A program made the translations under genes and the position numbers. A stretch of DNA of 8,420 bases from contig QMWS01000023.1 in NCBI GenBank assembly GCA_003661745.1, positions 1 to 8,420 of the forward strand, given 5' to 3'. Shown here in pieces: positions 1 through 6,135 of the stretch. How positions within the stretch are numbered: position 1 is the first letter of the stretch; every line of letters starts with the position of its first letter. The notes under the pieces were generated by a model. It searched no databases and was not told the origin of the DNA. It worked only from the letters and a program-made list of their open reading frames with translations. This stretch comes from Thermoprotei archaeon. GTDB taxonomy: Archaea > Thermoproteota > Thermoprotei_A > Sulfolobales > NBVN01.

Positions 1-1068
1 CCTATCTCAGAACTATACAGGAAGTATATTGGCGGCGACCTGAGTATTAAGAAGTGCTATGTATGCAACAACAAGCTGGAGATCCTGATTGCTGAGTTAT
101 CAGTTCAAGCCATGGAGAAGCTAAAGGAAGTAGAAGCCTCAACATTTTTAGTGGGGGTTAAGAAAGATTCCCGCATTGAGCAGAGAGAGAAGGAAATAGC
201 TAGCATACTAAGTATAGATTCTTGGGAAAGCATCAGGAGGGAGATAAAGAGAGAAGTAGGGAAAAAAATACAGGCATTACTGGGCTTAAAGCCTGACTTT
301 AAGAATCCCGATGTTGTTGTAATGCTTGATTTGGATAAAGCCGAGGCTGGTATTAACCTAATGCCTCTTTACTTAAAGGGTACATATCTTAAACTAGGTA
401 GATTCATTTCGCAGATGGTGTGGATTGGAAGAGACGGAACTAAGAAGTATAAATTATCGCTTGAGGAGGAATGCAGAAAGCTGCTAGGGCTCGTTGGCGG
501 TACCGATGTAAAGGTTCATGCTTCAGGCAGGGAGGATGCCGACGCCAGAATGCTAGGTGATGGCAGACCGCTAATTATTGAGGTTTGCAATCCTAGGAGA
601 AGAGATGTCAGCATAAGCGAACTCAGCAGAATCTTCGAGGAAAGCCCATGGATCCGTATAATACTTGAGAGAAGAGTAAAGCCTTCTGCTGTAACTACAT
701 TAAAGCAATCTAATCCCCACAAAGCATATAGGGTTGTTGCACTTAGCGAAGAAAACGTAAGTGAGGAGGAGCTCTGTAACCTCAGGGAATTCTTTACAAA
801 TAGAGCAATAAAGCAACTAACGCCGAAGCGCGTTTTACGTAGGAAGGGCGAGATTTTGAGAGTTAAGAAGGTGTATGAAGTTAATGCAAGATTACTACAC
901 TCGAACGTTATAGAGTTTATAGTGTGGTGCGAGGGCGGTTTATACGTTAAGGAGCTAGTGCATGGTGATGACGGGCGTACTACACCGAGTTTTGCCGAAT
1001 TTCTCCGTAAGAACCTTACGGTGCTATTTCTTGATGTCCTTAAGGTAGGTAGGGTGGAGTTACCTTAA
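1..1068 (+). CDS. pus10: tRNA pseudouridine synthase Pus10, 5' truncated by window edge
   Basis: The reading frame is open from base 1, so the start lies upstream; 355 codons remain of a family that usually runs to about 390-430. Pus10 makes pseudouridine 54 and 55 in the T-loop of archaeal tRNAs. Near the visible N-terminus is a CYVC pair (bases 55-66), which I read as the second half of the family's zinc-binding module; the first Cys pair would be off the window. The catalytic block GREDADARMLGDGRP carries the nucleophilic Asp at codon 535-537. The C-terminal signature ELVHGDDGRTTPS is also present, just before the final strand. The frame ends TAA 33 bases before the SD-linked GTG of rpl21e, its usual archaeal neighbour. 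The ATG at 112 is internal, because the Cys pair lies before it. Family identity is very secure; the exact missing length is inferred. Confidence 0.95.
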   Translation, partial: PISELYRKYIGGDLSIKKCYVCNNKLEILIAELSVQAMEKLKEVEASTFLVGVKKDSRIEQREKEIASILSIDSWESIRREIKREVGKKIQALLGLKPDFKNPDVVVMLDLDKAEAGINLMPLYLKGTYLKLGRFISQMVWIGRDGTKKYKLSLEEECRKLLGLVGGTDVKVHASGREDADARMLGDGRPLIIEVCNPRRRDVSISELSRIFEESPWIRIILERRVKPSAVTTLKQSNPHKAYRVVALSEENVSEEELCNLREFFTNRAIKQLTPKRVLRRKGEILRVKKVYEVNARLLHSNVIEFIVWCEGGLYVKELVHGDDGRTTPSFAEFLRKNLTVLFLDVLKVGRVELP

Positions 1069-1069
1069 G

Positions 1070-1077
1070 TTTATAAG
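1070..1077 (+). promoter_or_regulatory. TATA box candidate for rpl21e
   Basis: TTTATAAG lies in the short gap after the pus10 stop. Its centre is about 26-27 bases before position 1100, so a transcript would start around 1098-1101, just at or before the ribosome binding site. This would let rpl21e and the genes after it be transcribed independently of pus10. It is a sequence match only, and AT-rich boxes are common by chance. Confidence 0.45.
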
Positions 1078-1081
1078 GATT

Positions 1082-1094
1082 ACTCTTAAAGAGT
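1082..1094 (+). repeat. Short palindrome between TATA box and rpl21e start
   Basis: ACTCT and AGAGT form a perfect 5-bp inverted repeat around a TAA centre. It lies between the TATA-like box at 1070-1077 and the expected transcription start near 1100, a position where archaeal repressors often bind. It is short enough to be chance. Confidence 0.3.
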
Positions 1095-1099
1095 TCTTA

Positions 1100-1103
1100 G
1101 GTG
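1100..1103 (+). promoter_or_regulatory. Ribosome binding site that sets the rpl21e start
   Basis: GGTG, part of AGGTG at 1099-1103, complements the CACC core of the archaeal 16S rRNA 3' end. Six bases separate it from GTG 1110. Its own last three bases form an in-frame GTG at 1101, which a gene caller would take as the start. Confidence 0.6.
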
Positions 1104-1109
1104 CGCAAT

Positions 1110-1409
1110 GTGGTTAAGGCATCAAGAGGATTTAGGCATAGGACAAGGAAGATATTAAGAAAGAACGTGAGAGAGAAAGGAGCAATACCTCCGCTGAGCT
1201 TACTATTACATGAGTATAAAGAAGGCGATAAAGTCTACATTAAGCCAAACCCAGCAATTCACGATGGCATGCCACATAGGAGGTACATAGGTAAGGTAGG
1301 CACTGTAATAGGCAGGAGAGGACGTGCATACATCATCGAGGTTTACCTGGGAAACAAGCGTAAGGAGCTGATTGTTTTACCTGAACACCTCAGACCTGCA
1401 CAAACATAA
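1110..1409 (+). CDS. rpl21e: 50S ribosomal protein L21e (eL21)
   Basis: The product is a 99-residue basic protein of the archaeal/eukaryotic large ribosomal subunit. It starts MVKASRGFRHRTRK, as the family does, and carries the family core NPAIHDGMPHRRYIGKVGTV followed by GRRGRAY and a C-terminal PEHLRP. GTG 1110 is preferred over the in-frame GTG 1101 because it restores the conserved MVK-S-RG N-terminus and has GGTG six bases upstream. The earlier GTG would add only MRN, although the TATA position would allow a leaderless start there. It lies in the conserved archaeal order pus10, rpl21e, rpoF, DUF655. Identity is secure; the start is probable. Confidence 0.95.
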   Translation: MVKASRGFRHRTRKILRKNVREKGAIPPLSLLLHEYKEGDKVYIKPNPAIHDGMPHRRYIGKVGTVIGRRGRAYIIEVYLGNKRKELIVLPEHLRPAQT

Positions 1410-1424
1410 GACTTAAGCATTTCG

Positions 1425-1433
1425 CTTATAAAG
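1425..1433 (+). promoter_or_regulatory. TATA-like box upstream of rpoF
   Basis: CTTATAAAG lies in the 41-base gap between rpl21e and rpoF. Its centre is only about 22 bases before ATG 1451, which is tight for a leaderless transcript and leaves no room for a leader. It may therefore be weak, or just AT-rich spacer. I rate it as a possible internal promoter. Confidence 0.3.
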
Positions 1434-1440
1434 TAATATC

Positions 1441-1444
1441 GGTG
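1441..1444 (+). promoter_or_regulatory. Ribosome binding site that sets the rpoF start
   Basis: GGTG is followed by six bases and then ATG 1451. As at rpl21e, the GTG within the site (1442) is in frame with the gene and mimics a start codon. Confidence 0.6.
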
Positions 1445-1450
1445 CTAGTT

Positions 1451-1774
1451 ATGAAGATAATTAATTACCGAAACATACCATACGATACAGTAGCTAAGTT
1501 AATTAAGGAACTAATAGAGAAGAACGTTGAACTTGATCAGCTGACGATGAGAGTTAACGAATATGTAAATAAGTTCAATAAGTGTAATAATGCTGAAGAG
1601 CTCGTAAGCAAGCTTAAGAATCTTGGTCTCTTAGAGATAACGAGTGTTATGATAGCAAACATAGCTCCGAAAACTGTGGACGAACTTAAGGCGCTAATGA
1701 ATTTTGAACCTGATACCCCGCCTGAGGATAAATTAGAGAAAATTATTGAGTTAATCAAAAGTATGTGTAGTTGA
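1451..1774 (+). CDS. rpoF: DNA-directed RNA polymerase subunit F (Rpb4 homologue)
   Basis: The 107-residue, largely helical protein fits archaeal RpoF/Rpb4, which pairs with RpoE (Rpb7) to form the RNA polymerase stalk that contacts nascent RNA and initiation factors. The N-terminal half gives the expected IPYDTVAKLIKELIEK helix. The C-terminal HRDC-like bundle shows TSVMIANIAPKTVDELKAL and then a terminal helix KLEKIIELIKSM; this 'xAP-T-DE-xxL' block is typical of the family. ATG 1451 is chosen because GGTG lies six bases upstream; GTG 1442 would add only MLV. Its position between rpl21e and DUF655 is the classic archaeal order and independently supports the call. Stop TGA is at 1772-1774. 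Confidence 0.92.
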   Translation: MKIINYRNIPYDTVAKLIKELIEKNVELDQLTMRVNEYVNKFNKCNNAEELVSKLKNLGLLEITSVMIANIAPKTVDELKALMNFEPDTPPEDKLEKIIELIKSMCS

Positions 1775-1803
1775 ATAAGATATAATTAATTGGTGTTTAT
1801 TTC

Positions 1804-2478
1804 ATGCCAGACAGACACCGGCGCTCAGACCGCAAAATAGCGAGGGAAGAGTATGCTATAGTACTCGACTTTATGCCTCACGGAAATCCTGTCGATAGAC
1901 ATCACCCCTCGCACAGAACGAAACCAATAGCGCAGGCTATAGGTGATAAATACTTCACACTCTTGGAATTCTATCCGAAGTATGGAATTACCCTTTCACA
2001 AGGTGAGAAGGTATACGTAGGGTTTAGATTTAGGGAACTTAGAGATAAGGTAGATTACGTATGGGGCGAACCTTTATCGTATGAGGACCTAACAGCAGTT
2101 GCTCGCTCGTACCTTCCTGAGGCTGTTAAGAGGATCGTTATTGAGAAGGAAAAAGTATTTGTTACCTTCTTCAATATAGCATCTTCACTAACAATCAAAC
2201 TACACTCGCTAGAGCTTCTTCCCGGGATAGGAAAGAAGACTATGTGGGCTATTCTTGAGGAAAGGCAGAAGAAGCCGTTTGAAAGTTTTGATGACATAAA
2301 GAAGAGAGCTAAGATTCCGGATCCAGTAGCTATAATTACTGAGCGATTGCTGACTGAAATAAAGGGTGAGGAACGGTACTACTTGTTCATTGACCCTCCT
2401 CCTAATGTCTTTAACGCAATAGTTCTTGGATACTTGCACAGAATTTATAGGATGCTCGGATTGGAGGAGAAAACTTGA
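1804..2478 (+). CDS. DUF655 protein (COG1491), predicted RNA-binding with helix-hairpin-helix
   Basis: This 224-residue protein matches the archaeal DUF655 family. It begins with a basic, His-rich tail (residues 1-40), followed by a beta-rich region (residues 45-85, QGEKVYVGF) that resembles the family's OB-fold-like RNA-binding part. A helix-hairpin-helix follows at about 135-170, with LPGIGKK at 139-145 and FESFDDIKKR after it. Such motifs bind nucleic acid backbone without sequence preference. The family's precise role is not established; constant linkage to rpl21e and rpoF suggests work in ribosome biogenesis or transcription-linked RNA handling. ATG 1804 has GGTG eight bases upstream (1792-1795). 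The TGA stop overlaps the TTG start of the next gene by four bases, so the pair is probably translationally coupled. Confidence 0.88.
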   Translation: MPDRHRRSDRKIAREEYAIVLDFMPHGNPVDRHHPSHRTKPIAQAIGDKYFTLLEFYPKYGITLSQGEKVYVGFRFRELRDKVDYVWGEPLSYEDLTAVARSYLPEAVKRIVIEKEKVFVTFFNIASSLTIKLHSLELLPGIGKKTMWAILEERQKKPFESFDDIKKRAKIPDPVAIITERLLTEIKGEERYYLFIDPPPNVFNAIVLGYLHRIYRMLGLEEKT

Positions 2479-3200
2479 GATCCTTTAGGCTAGTGCTAGT
2501 CGAACCTGAGGGAAAGATAAACTTCGGCTTTATATTGAGGCTAGCCAGGAACTTCAACATAAGCGACATATGCGTAGTTAGGCCAAGGTTCGACTTGACG
2601 GATTCTGAGGTCTTAGAGTTTGCTGCAGGTGGTGCTGAGGCTGTTAAATACTGCAGAGTTTGTGAAAACGTAGACGAGTGCCTAGAGGATGTTAGAGTAA
2701 GTATATGTACTACATCTAAGGTAGGCTCAGAGAAAGATGTCTTAAGGCAAGGAGTGCCTATTAATGCCTTAAGGTATGTGTTGCCCTCAGAAGGGGTTAT
2801 CGCTATTGTATTTGGTAGAGAGAGCGTAGGACTAACGAGGGAGGAGTTAAGCAAGTGCGACATAATCTCAACAATACCGCTGAAGAGCGAGTATAATGTC
2901 ATGAACTTATCTCATGCAGTAGCACTATATCTTTACGAGTTAAGTCGAACAGAGAGTCCGGAGAACCAAAAACTTACCGTTGGGGCAGAATGCAATAAAA
3001 ATACCTTTAAGGCAATTTTGGGTTTAGTTAGAGAAATTAGTACTGCATCAGATGAGCCGGAGGAAGTTTTCATAGCTTTAAGACATGTACTAGCTAGGGC
3101 TTCGTTAACTAAACCTGAATGCAGCATTCTCTACAGGTTCCTCAAGAAACTAGCTTATGAACTAGGACTTAAAGCATGCACATGCCCAAACGCACAGTAA
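2475..3200 (+). CDS. trmJ: TrmJ-like SPOUT tRNA 2'-O-methyltransferase (TrmH group 1 family)
   Basis: The 241-residue protein has the three SPOUT (trefoil-knot) methyltransferase motifs in order. Motif 1 is LVEPEGKINFGFILRLARNF (residues 8-27, with Arg24 and Asn26). Motif 2 is FGRESVGLTREEL (113-125). Motif 3 is IPLKSEYNVMNLSHAVALYL (134-153), which forms the SAM-binding knot. The remaining 80 residues are helical and fit the TrmJ C-terminal extension. Crenarchaeal TrmJ of Sulfolobus acidocaldarius makes 2'-O-methylcytidine at tRNA position 32, so that is the best guess for substrate. The TTG 2475 start lies within a TTGA overlap with the DUF655 stop and has a strong GGAGGAG site (2463-2469) five bases upstream. 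It could be another SPOUT 2'-O-methyltransferase; the substrate is inferred. Confidence 0.85.
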   Translation: MRSFRLVLVEPEGKINFGFILRLARNFNISDICVVRPRFDLTDSEVLEFAAGGAEAVKYCRVCENVDECLEDVRVSICTTSKVGSEKDVLRQGVPINALRYVLPSEGVIAIVFGRESVGLTREELSKCDIISTIPLKSEYNVMNLSHAVALYLYELSRTESPENQKLTVGAECNKNTFKAILGLVREISTASDEPEEVFIALRHVLARASLTKPECSILYRFLKKLAYELGLKACTCPNAQ

Positions 3201-3248
3201 CAAGTAACTAATCCTCAAGTGCTTGACTAACTTAATAAAACCCGAATC

Positions 3249-3257
3249 CTTATATTT
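3249..3257 (+). promoter_or_regulatory. TATA box candidate for rpl10e
   Basis: CTTATATTT lies in the 87-base gap (3201-3287) after trmJ. Its centre is about 35 bases before the rpl10e ATG, which predicts a transcript starting near 3279 with a leader of under ten bases. A second AT-rich patch, TTAATAAAA, precedes it at about 3233-3240. This gap probably begins a new transcription unit running through dph2 and beyond. I see no hairpin or RNA gene in it. Confidence 0.5.
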
Positions 3258-3276
3258 CCTGGAACCATAAACCACG

Positions 3277-3280
3277 GGTG
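3277..3280 (+). promoter_or_regulatory. Ribosome binding site for rpl10e
   Basis: GGTG, within GGGTGA, lies seven bases before ATG 3288. This is the same core motif as at the other ribosomal and polymerase genes in the window. Confidence 0.6.
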
Positions 3281-3287
3281 ACTGGAC

Positions 3288-3800
3288 ATGCCCTTAAGAC
3301 CTGCTAGATGCTATAAAGAGCTAAAGAAGCCCCCATACACAAGGAAAGAATATATAGACGGTGTGCCACCGCCAAAAATAACTAAGTTTGTTATGGGTAA
3401 TCCAAACGGTGAGTACGACGTAAAGGTTGAGCTGGTTTCCTTAGAAATGGCGCAATTAAGGCATAATGCTCTTGAAGCGGGGAGAGTTATTGCGCATAAG
3501 TACTTAAGCAAAAGCGTAGGCGAGGACAAGTACGTATTTATTGTAAGGCAGTACCCGCACCATGTCCTAAGAGAAAATAAGATGATGGCATTCGCTGGTG
3601 CTGACAGGCTTCAGGATGGCATGAGGCAAGCATTTGGCAAACCCATAGGGACCGCAGCAAGAGTCTACTTTGGTAGCGTGATAGCTGAAGTAAGAGTAAA
3701 GAAGGAGCACATCGAGCAAGCTAAAGAAGCATTAAGGAGATTAAAGTCTAAATTAGGGGTTAATGCAAGGATAGTTATTAGCGAAATAAATAAGCAATAA
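3288..3800 (+). CDS. rpl10e: 50S ribosomal protein L10e / L16 type (uL16)
   Basis: The 170-residue protein is the archaeal/eukaryotic L10e, equivalent to bacterial L16, which sits near the peptidyl-transferase centre and A-site tRNA elbow. It begins MPLRPARCYKELKKPPYTRKEYI and continues with PPPKITKFVMGNPNG. The near-invariant core YPHHVLRENKMMAFAGADR is followed by LQDGMRQAFGKPIGTAARV. This lets the protein be recognised with almost no doubt. Length is normal. The gene has its own TATA-like box and GGTG site, so it probably opens a new operon. The stop at 3798-3800 is followed by a T-rich run and a 39-base gap before dph2. It should not be confused with the stalk protein L10 (P0). Confidence 0.97.
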   Translation: MPLRPARCYKELKKPPYTRKEYIDGVPPPKITKFVMGNPNGEYDVKVELVSLEMAQLRHNALEAGRVIAHKYLSKSVGEDKYVFIVRQYPHHVLRENKMMAFAGADRLQDGMRQAFGKPIGTAARVYFGSVIAEVRVKKEHIEQAKEALRRLKSKLGVNARIVISEINKQ

Positions 3801-3807
3801 AACTCCG

Positions 3808-3815
3808 TTTCTTTT
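3808..3815 (+). terminator. T-rich run after rpl10e, possible weak terminator
   Basis: TTTCTTTT lies within ten bases of the rpl10e stop. Archaeal RNA polymerase can terminate at T-rich stretches without a hairpin, so part of the highly expressed ribosomal transcript might end here before the lower-demand dph2. The run is interrupted by one C and no stem precedes it, so the call is tentative. Confidence 0.3.
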
Positions 3816-3839
3816 ACTGCTACCACATAGAGCGGGATA

Positions 3840-4841
3840 ATGACTAGATTAAGTGAGTTTTACTACTACGATATTGCGTTAATTACTAAATTAATTAGGA
3901 GTAAGAAAGCAGGGAATATACTGCTACAGGTACCTGAGGGCCTTAAGGCACTTGCCTGCAGCTTGCTTGATGAACTTAAGGATAGATTGAAGGACGTAGA
4001 GATTCACATAGACTTATCACCTTCGTATGGTTCCTGCTTAATAGACACAGACGTAACTTCTTCTTACGACCTAGTCATTAACTTAGGACATGAGAAATAC
4101 CCCTACTGGAGCCCCCCTGATAACGTCTATTTTATTGACTTACTCTACAGGAAACCGCTCAGTACTGAGGTAATAAACAACACTATATCGAAAATTACTG
4201 AGTTAGGGAAAAATGTTGCTGTATACTCAACAGCACAACATAAGCACGAGGTTCCTAAACTAGCTAAGATTTTGTCATCAAAGGGGATTAACGTAATAAA
4301 CGACTTATCAAGCCCCGTAATATTCGGGTGCTGGTTCTCTGACCTCGATAATGTGCTAGGTAACATAGATGCTGTACTCGTTATTTCGGGAGGATACTTT
4401 CATAGTGTTGGGGTAGGTCTTAGGATACGTAATAGCAAACCCGTCTTTAAGCTAGATCCTTACGAGCAAAAAGCAGAACTAATTAATGATAAGGTATATA
4501 GATTCCTCAAAATAAGGTACAGTAAGATAATGAACGCTTTTGACGCTAAAAACTGGCTTATAGTTGCTGGAGCATGTGGGCAGTACAGGCCAAATATAGT
4601 GCGTAAGTTAGAGAAATTACTGAAGAAAAATAATGCTAGCTACTACATATCCAGGGTGGCAATTCTAAACGAACATACTTTAAGGAACATAGACACCGAA
4701 ACTATAGACGCGATTATAGTAACTTCCTGTCCTAGACTACCTATAGAGGACTTAAGTAGGTACCATAAGCCGGTGCTCACTCCCGGAGAAGCTTTAATGA
4801 TTCTTAGCAATAGGATACATGACTATATATTTCCGTGGTAA
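3840..4841 (+). CDS. dph2: Diphthamide biosynthesis enzyme Dph2 (2-(3-amino-3-carboxypropyl)histidine synthase)
   Basis: The product performs the first step of diphthamide synthesis on elongation factor 2. A [4Fe-4S] cluster cleaves SAM to move a 3-amino-3-carboxypropyl group to a histidine. The 333-residue length and the three widely spaced cysteines match archaeal Dph2. Cys66 is in PSYGSC, Cys164 in FGCWFSD and Cys297 in VTSCPRLPIED, close to the cluster ligands Cys59, Cys163 and Cys287 described for the Pyrococcus enzyme. The N-terminal block LLQVPEGLK (residues 28-36) is also typical. Archaea use a homodimer, so one gene suffices. ATG 3840 follows rpl10e by 39 bases with only a weak purine-rich site (GCGGGA). 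The stop leaves a six-base gap to the next gene, so the two are probably co-transcribed. Confidence 0.93.
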   Translation: MTRLSEFYYYDIALITKLIRSKKAGNILLQVPEGLKALACSLLDELKDRLKDVEIHIDLSPSYGSCLIDTDVTSSYDLVINLGHEKYPYWSPPDNVYFIDLLYRKPLSTEVINNTISKITELGKNVAVYSTAQHKHEVPKLAKILSSKGINVINDLSSPVIFGCWFSDLDNVLGNIDAVLVISGGYFHSVGVGLRIRNSKPVFKLDPYEQKAELINDKVYRFLKIRYSKIMNAFDAKNWLIVAGACGQYRPNIVRKLEKLLKKNNASYYISRVAILNEHTLRNIDTETIDAIIVTSCPRLPIEDLSRYHKPVLTPGEALMILSNRIHDYIFPW

Positions 4842-4847
4842 GTCGCT

Positions 4848-5522
4848 ATGGAAGCAATTCGAAGTAAGAAGAGCCTTGAGCTAATCCTTGAGGTAGTTCC
4901 TCAATTCCCCATTCCCTGCGAGAATTTAGAGCAATACACAACGCCATCTGACATAGCTGCTGACATGCTCTGGTACGCACATATGCACGGAGACATACTC
5001 AATAAGTTGGTTATAGACTTAGGCTGCGGTACCGGAAAACTACTGCTTGGAGCGCTCTTGCTTGGAGCCAGGTATGGCGTGTGCGTTGATATAGATTCTG
5101 ACGCACTCCAACTAGCTAAAGAAGTAATTAGCAAACACGTATCTACACCTTTTGATGTAGTTAGTGCTGATCTAAGGCAGGCTGACCCCCCACTAAGTAC
5201 ATGGTCCGCTCTCGGCAGTAATCACCACATGAATAAGTCAGTAGGCTGCACCGTGATAATGAATCCCCCATTTGGTGTTAAGTCTAGGGGGGCTGACTTC
5301 AACTTTATTCGAGTTGCCATGAAGTTATGTAACACTATTTATTCACTTCATAAGGCAGTTCCTAAGAGCATAGAAATGCTCAGCGAAATCTGTGAGAAAA
5401 TGAACTACCAGTTACTCATCATAAGTAGGTACAGGTTTCCTATTAAGTGGTTTTTACCTAAGCACAGAGAGAAAAAACATATAGTTGATGTCGTACTAGT
5501 TAAACTTAAAAAGATTTTATAG
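4848..5522 (+). CDS. METTL5-type rRNA adenine-N6 methyltransferase (COG2263)
   Basis: The 224-residue Rossmann-fold methyltransferase carries LEQYTTPSDIAADML (27-41) just before the SAM-binding loop VIDLGCGTGK (55-64). An acidic DID at 81-83 follows, and then the amino-methyltransferase active-site motif NPPFG (139-143). The later block TIYSLHKAV (about 163-171) and a Lys-rich C-terminal strand match METTL5. Human METTL5, activated by TRMT112, makes m6A at A1832 of 18S rRNA; an archaeal orthologue would be expected to methylate the matching 16S adenine, probably with a Trm112 partner. About 20 residues (113-134) between the ADLR motif and NPPFG look longer than usual for the family. ATG 4848 has GGT eight bases upstream, inside the dph2 stop region. 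Confidence 0.85.
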   Translation: MEAIRSKKSLELILEVVPQFPIPCENLEQYTTPSDIAADMLWYAHMHGDILNKLVIDLGCGTGKLLLGALLLGARYGVCVDIDSDALQLAKEVISKHVSTPFDVVSADLRQADPPLSTWSALGSNHHMNKSVGCTVIMNPPFGVKSRGADFNFIRVAMKLCNTIYSLHKAVPKSIEMLSEICEKMNYQLLIISRYRFPIKWFLPKHREKKHIVDVVLVKLKKIL

Positions 5523-5539
5523 CAAGGTACGTAATCATC

Positions 5540-6133
5540 ATGGGAGAGGTAATGGGTAGGATCGAAGAAATTAATGGTAGGGCTGTTGTGCCCGGTGACA
5601 CCATATGTGTAATAGAGGAGTTCCTGCCTGGACCTTGGACTTACGTTGATGGCGGCGCTATTAAGGCTGCAATAACTGGTAATGTGTACGTAGATATAAC
5701 GACAAGAACCGTAGGTGTTAGGCCAACCGTAAAGTTGTTTGAGGTCCCTATGAGGGGAGGTTACGTCTACGGCTATGTAGTTATGGTTAAGGATGAGTTC
5801 GCTATAATTAAAATAGTTAGCAACACACATGGCACAAAGTACGCAAGCACTTTTACGGGTCTTCTTCATGTATCACAATCGTCAGATAAATTCATAAAGA
5901 ACTTATACGATGTTGTGAGAGTAGGTGATATCGTAAAAGCTAAGGTCCTTAATGATGCACCGCCATTTAACCTTACCTTAAAAGAGCCAAGACTAGGCGT
6001 TATATTAGCCTTCTGCGGTATTTGCGGAAGCAGGCTGACAAGGTTGAGCACAGATACCTTAAAGTGCCCATCATGTAGCAACATAGAGAAGCGGAAAGTA
6101 AGTATAGATTATGGGAACCTAAAAGGTTTATAG
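5540..6133 (+). CDS. csl4: Exosome RNA-binding protein Csl4
   Basis: Csl4 is a cap subunit of the archaeal RNA exosome, which degrades and tails RNA from the 3' end; with Rrp4 it recruits substrates and DnaG. The 197 residues fall into the standard three parts. An N-terminal domain runs to about residue 60 (AVVPGDTICVIEEFLPGPWTY). An S1 RNA-binding domain covers about 70-150 (GYVVMV through HVSQS to VKAKVL). A C-terminal zinc ribbon has Cys159, Cys162, Cys176 and Cys179, introduced by LGVILAFCGICG. ATG 5540 has AGGT eleven bases upstream. An in-frame ATG at 5552 with GAGAGGT one base before it is less well spaced but would fit a TATA-like TTTTATAG at 5515-5522. DUF2067 starts two bases after the stop. 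Confidence 0.93.
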   Translation: MGEVMGRIEEINGRAVVPGDTICVIEEFLPGPWTYVDGGAIKAAITGNVYVDITTRTVGVRPTVKLFEVPMRGGYVYGYVVMVKDEFAIIKIVSNTHGTKYASTFTGLLHVSQSSDKFIKNLYDVVRVGDIVKAKVLNDAPPFNLTLKEPRLGVILAFCGICGSRLTRLSTDTLKCPSCSNIEKRKVSIDYGNLKGL

Positions 6134-6135
6134 AT

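Noticed and set aside
112..114. ATG as the start of pus10
   Set aside because: The frame continues upstream to the window edge and includes the CYVC zinc-type pair, so this Met is internal.
965..971. GTGATGA, a match to the C box of C/D box guide RNAs
   Set aside because: It encodes the conserved HGDDG residues of Pus10, and no CTGA D box occurs at a suitable distance.
1779..1790. AT-rich TATA-like stretch before the DUF655 gene
   Set aside because: Its centre is only about 20 bases from the ATG, which would put the transcript start inside the gene; it is more likely spacer in a co-transcribed unit.
2411..2902. 163-codon frame on the minus strand
   Set aside because: It lies opposite the clear trmJ-like gene, is Ser/Leu-rich as antisense shadows tend to be, and has no recognisable motif or ribosome binding site context.
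3201..3287. Possible RNA gene or riboswitch in the 87-base gap before rpl10e
   Set aside because: No stable stem, tRNA-like fold or repeated motif can be found by eye; the gap is explained by a promoter and ribosome binding site.
5405..5869. 154-codon frame on the minus strand across the METTL5-csl4 junction
   Set aside because: It is opposite two well-supported genes, its composition (Tyr, Ser, Asn, Thr rich) does not resemble the real genes, and no family motif can be seen.
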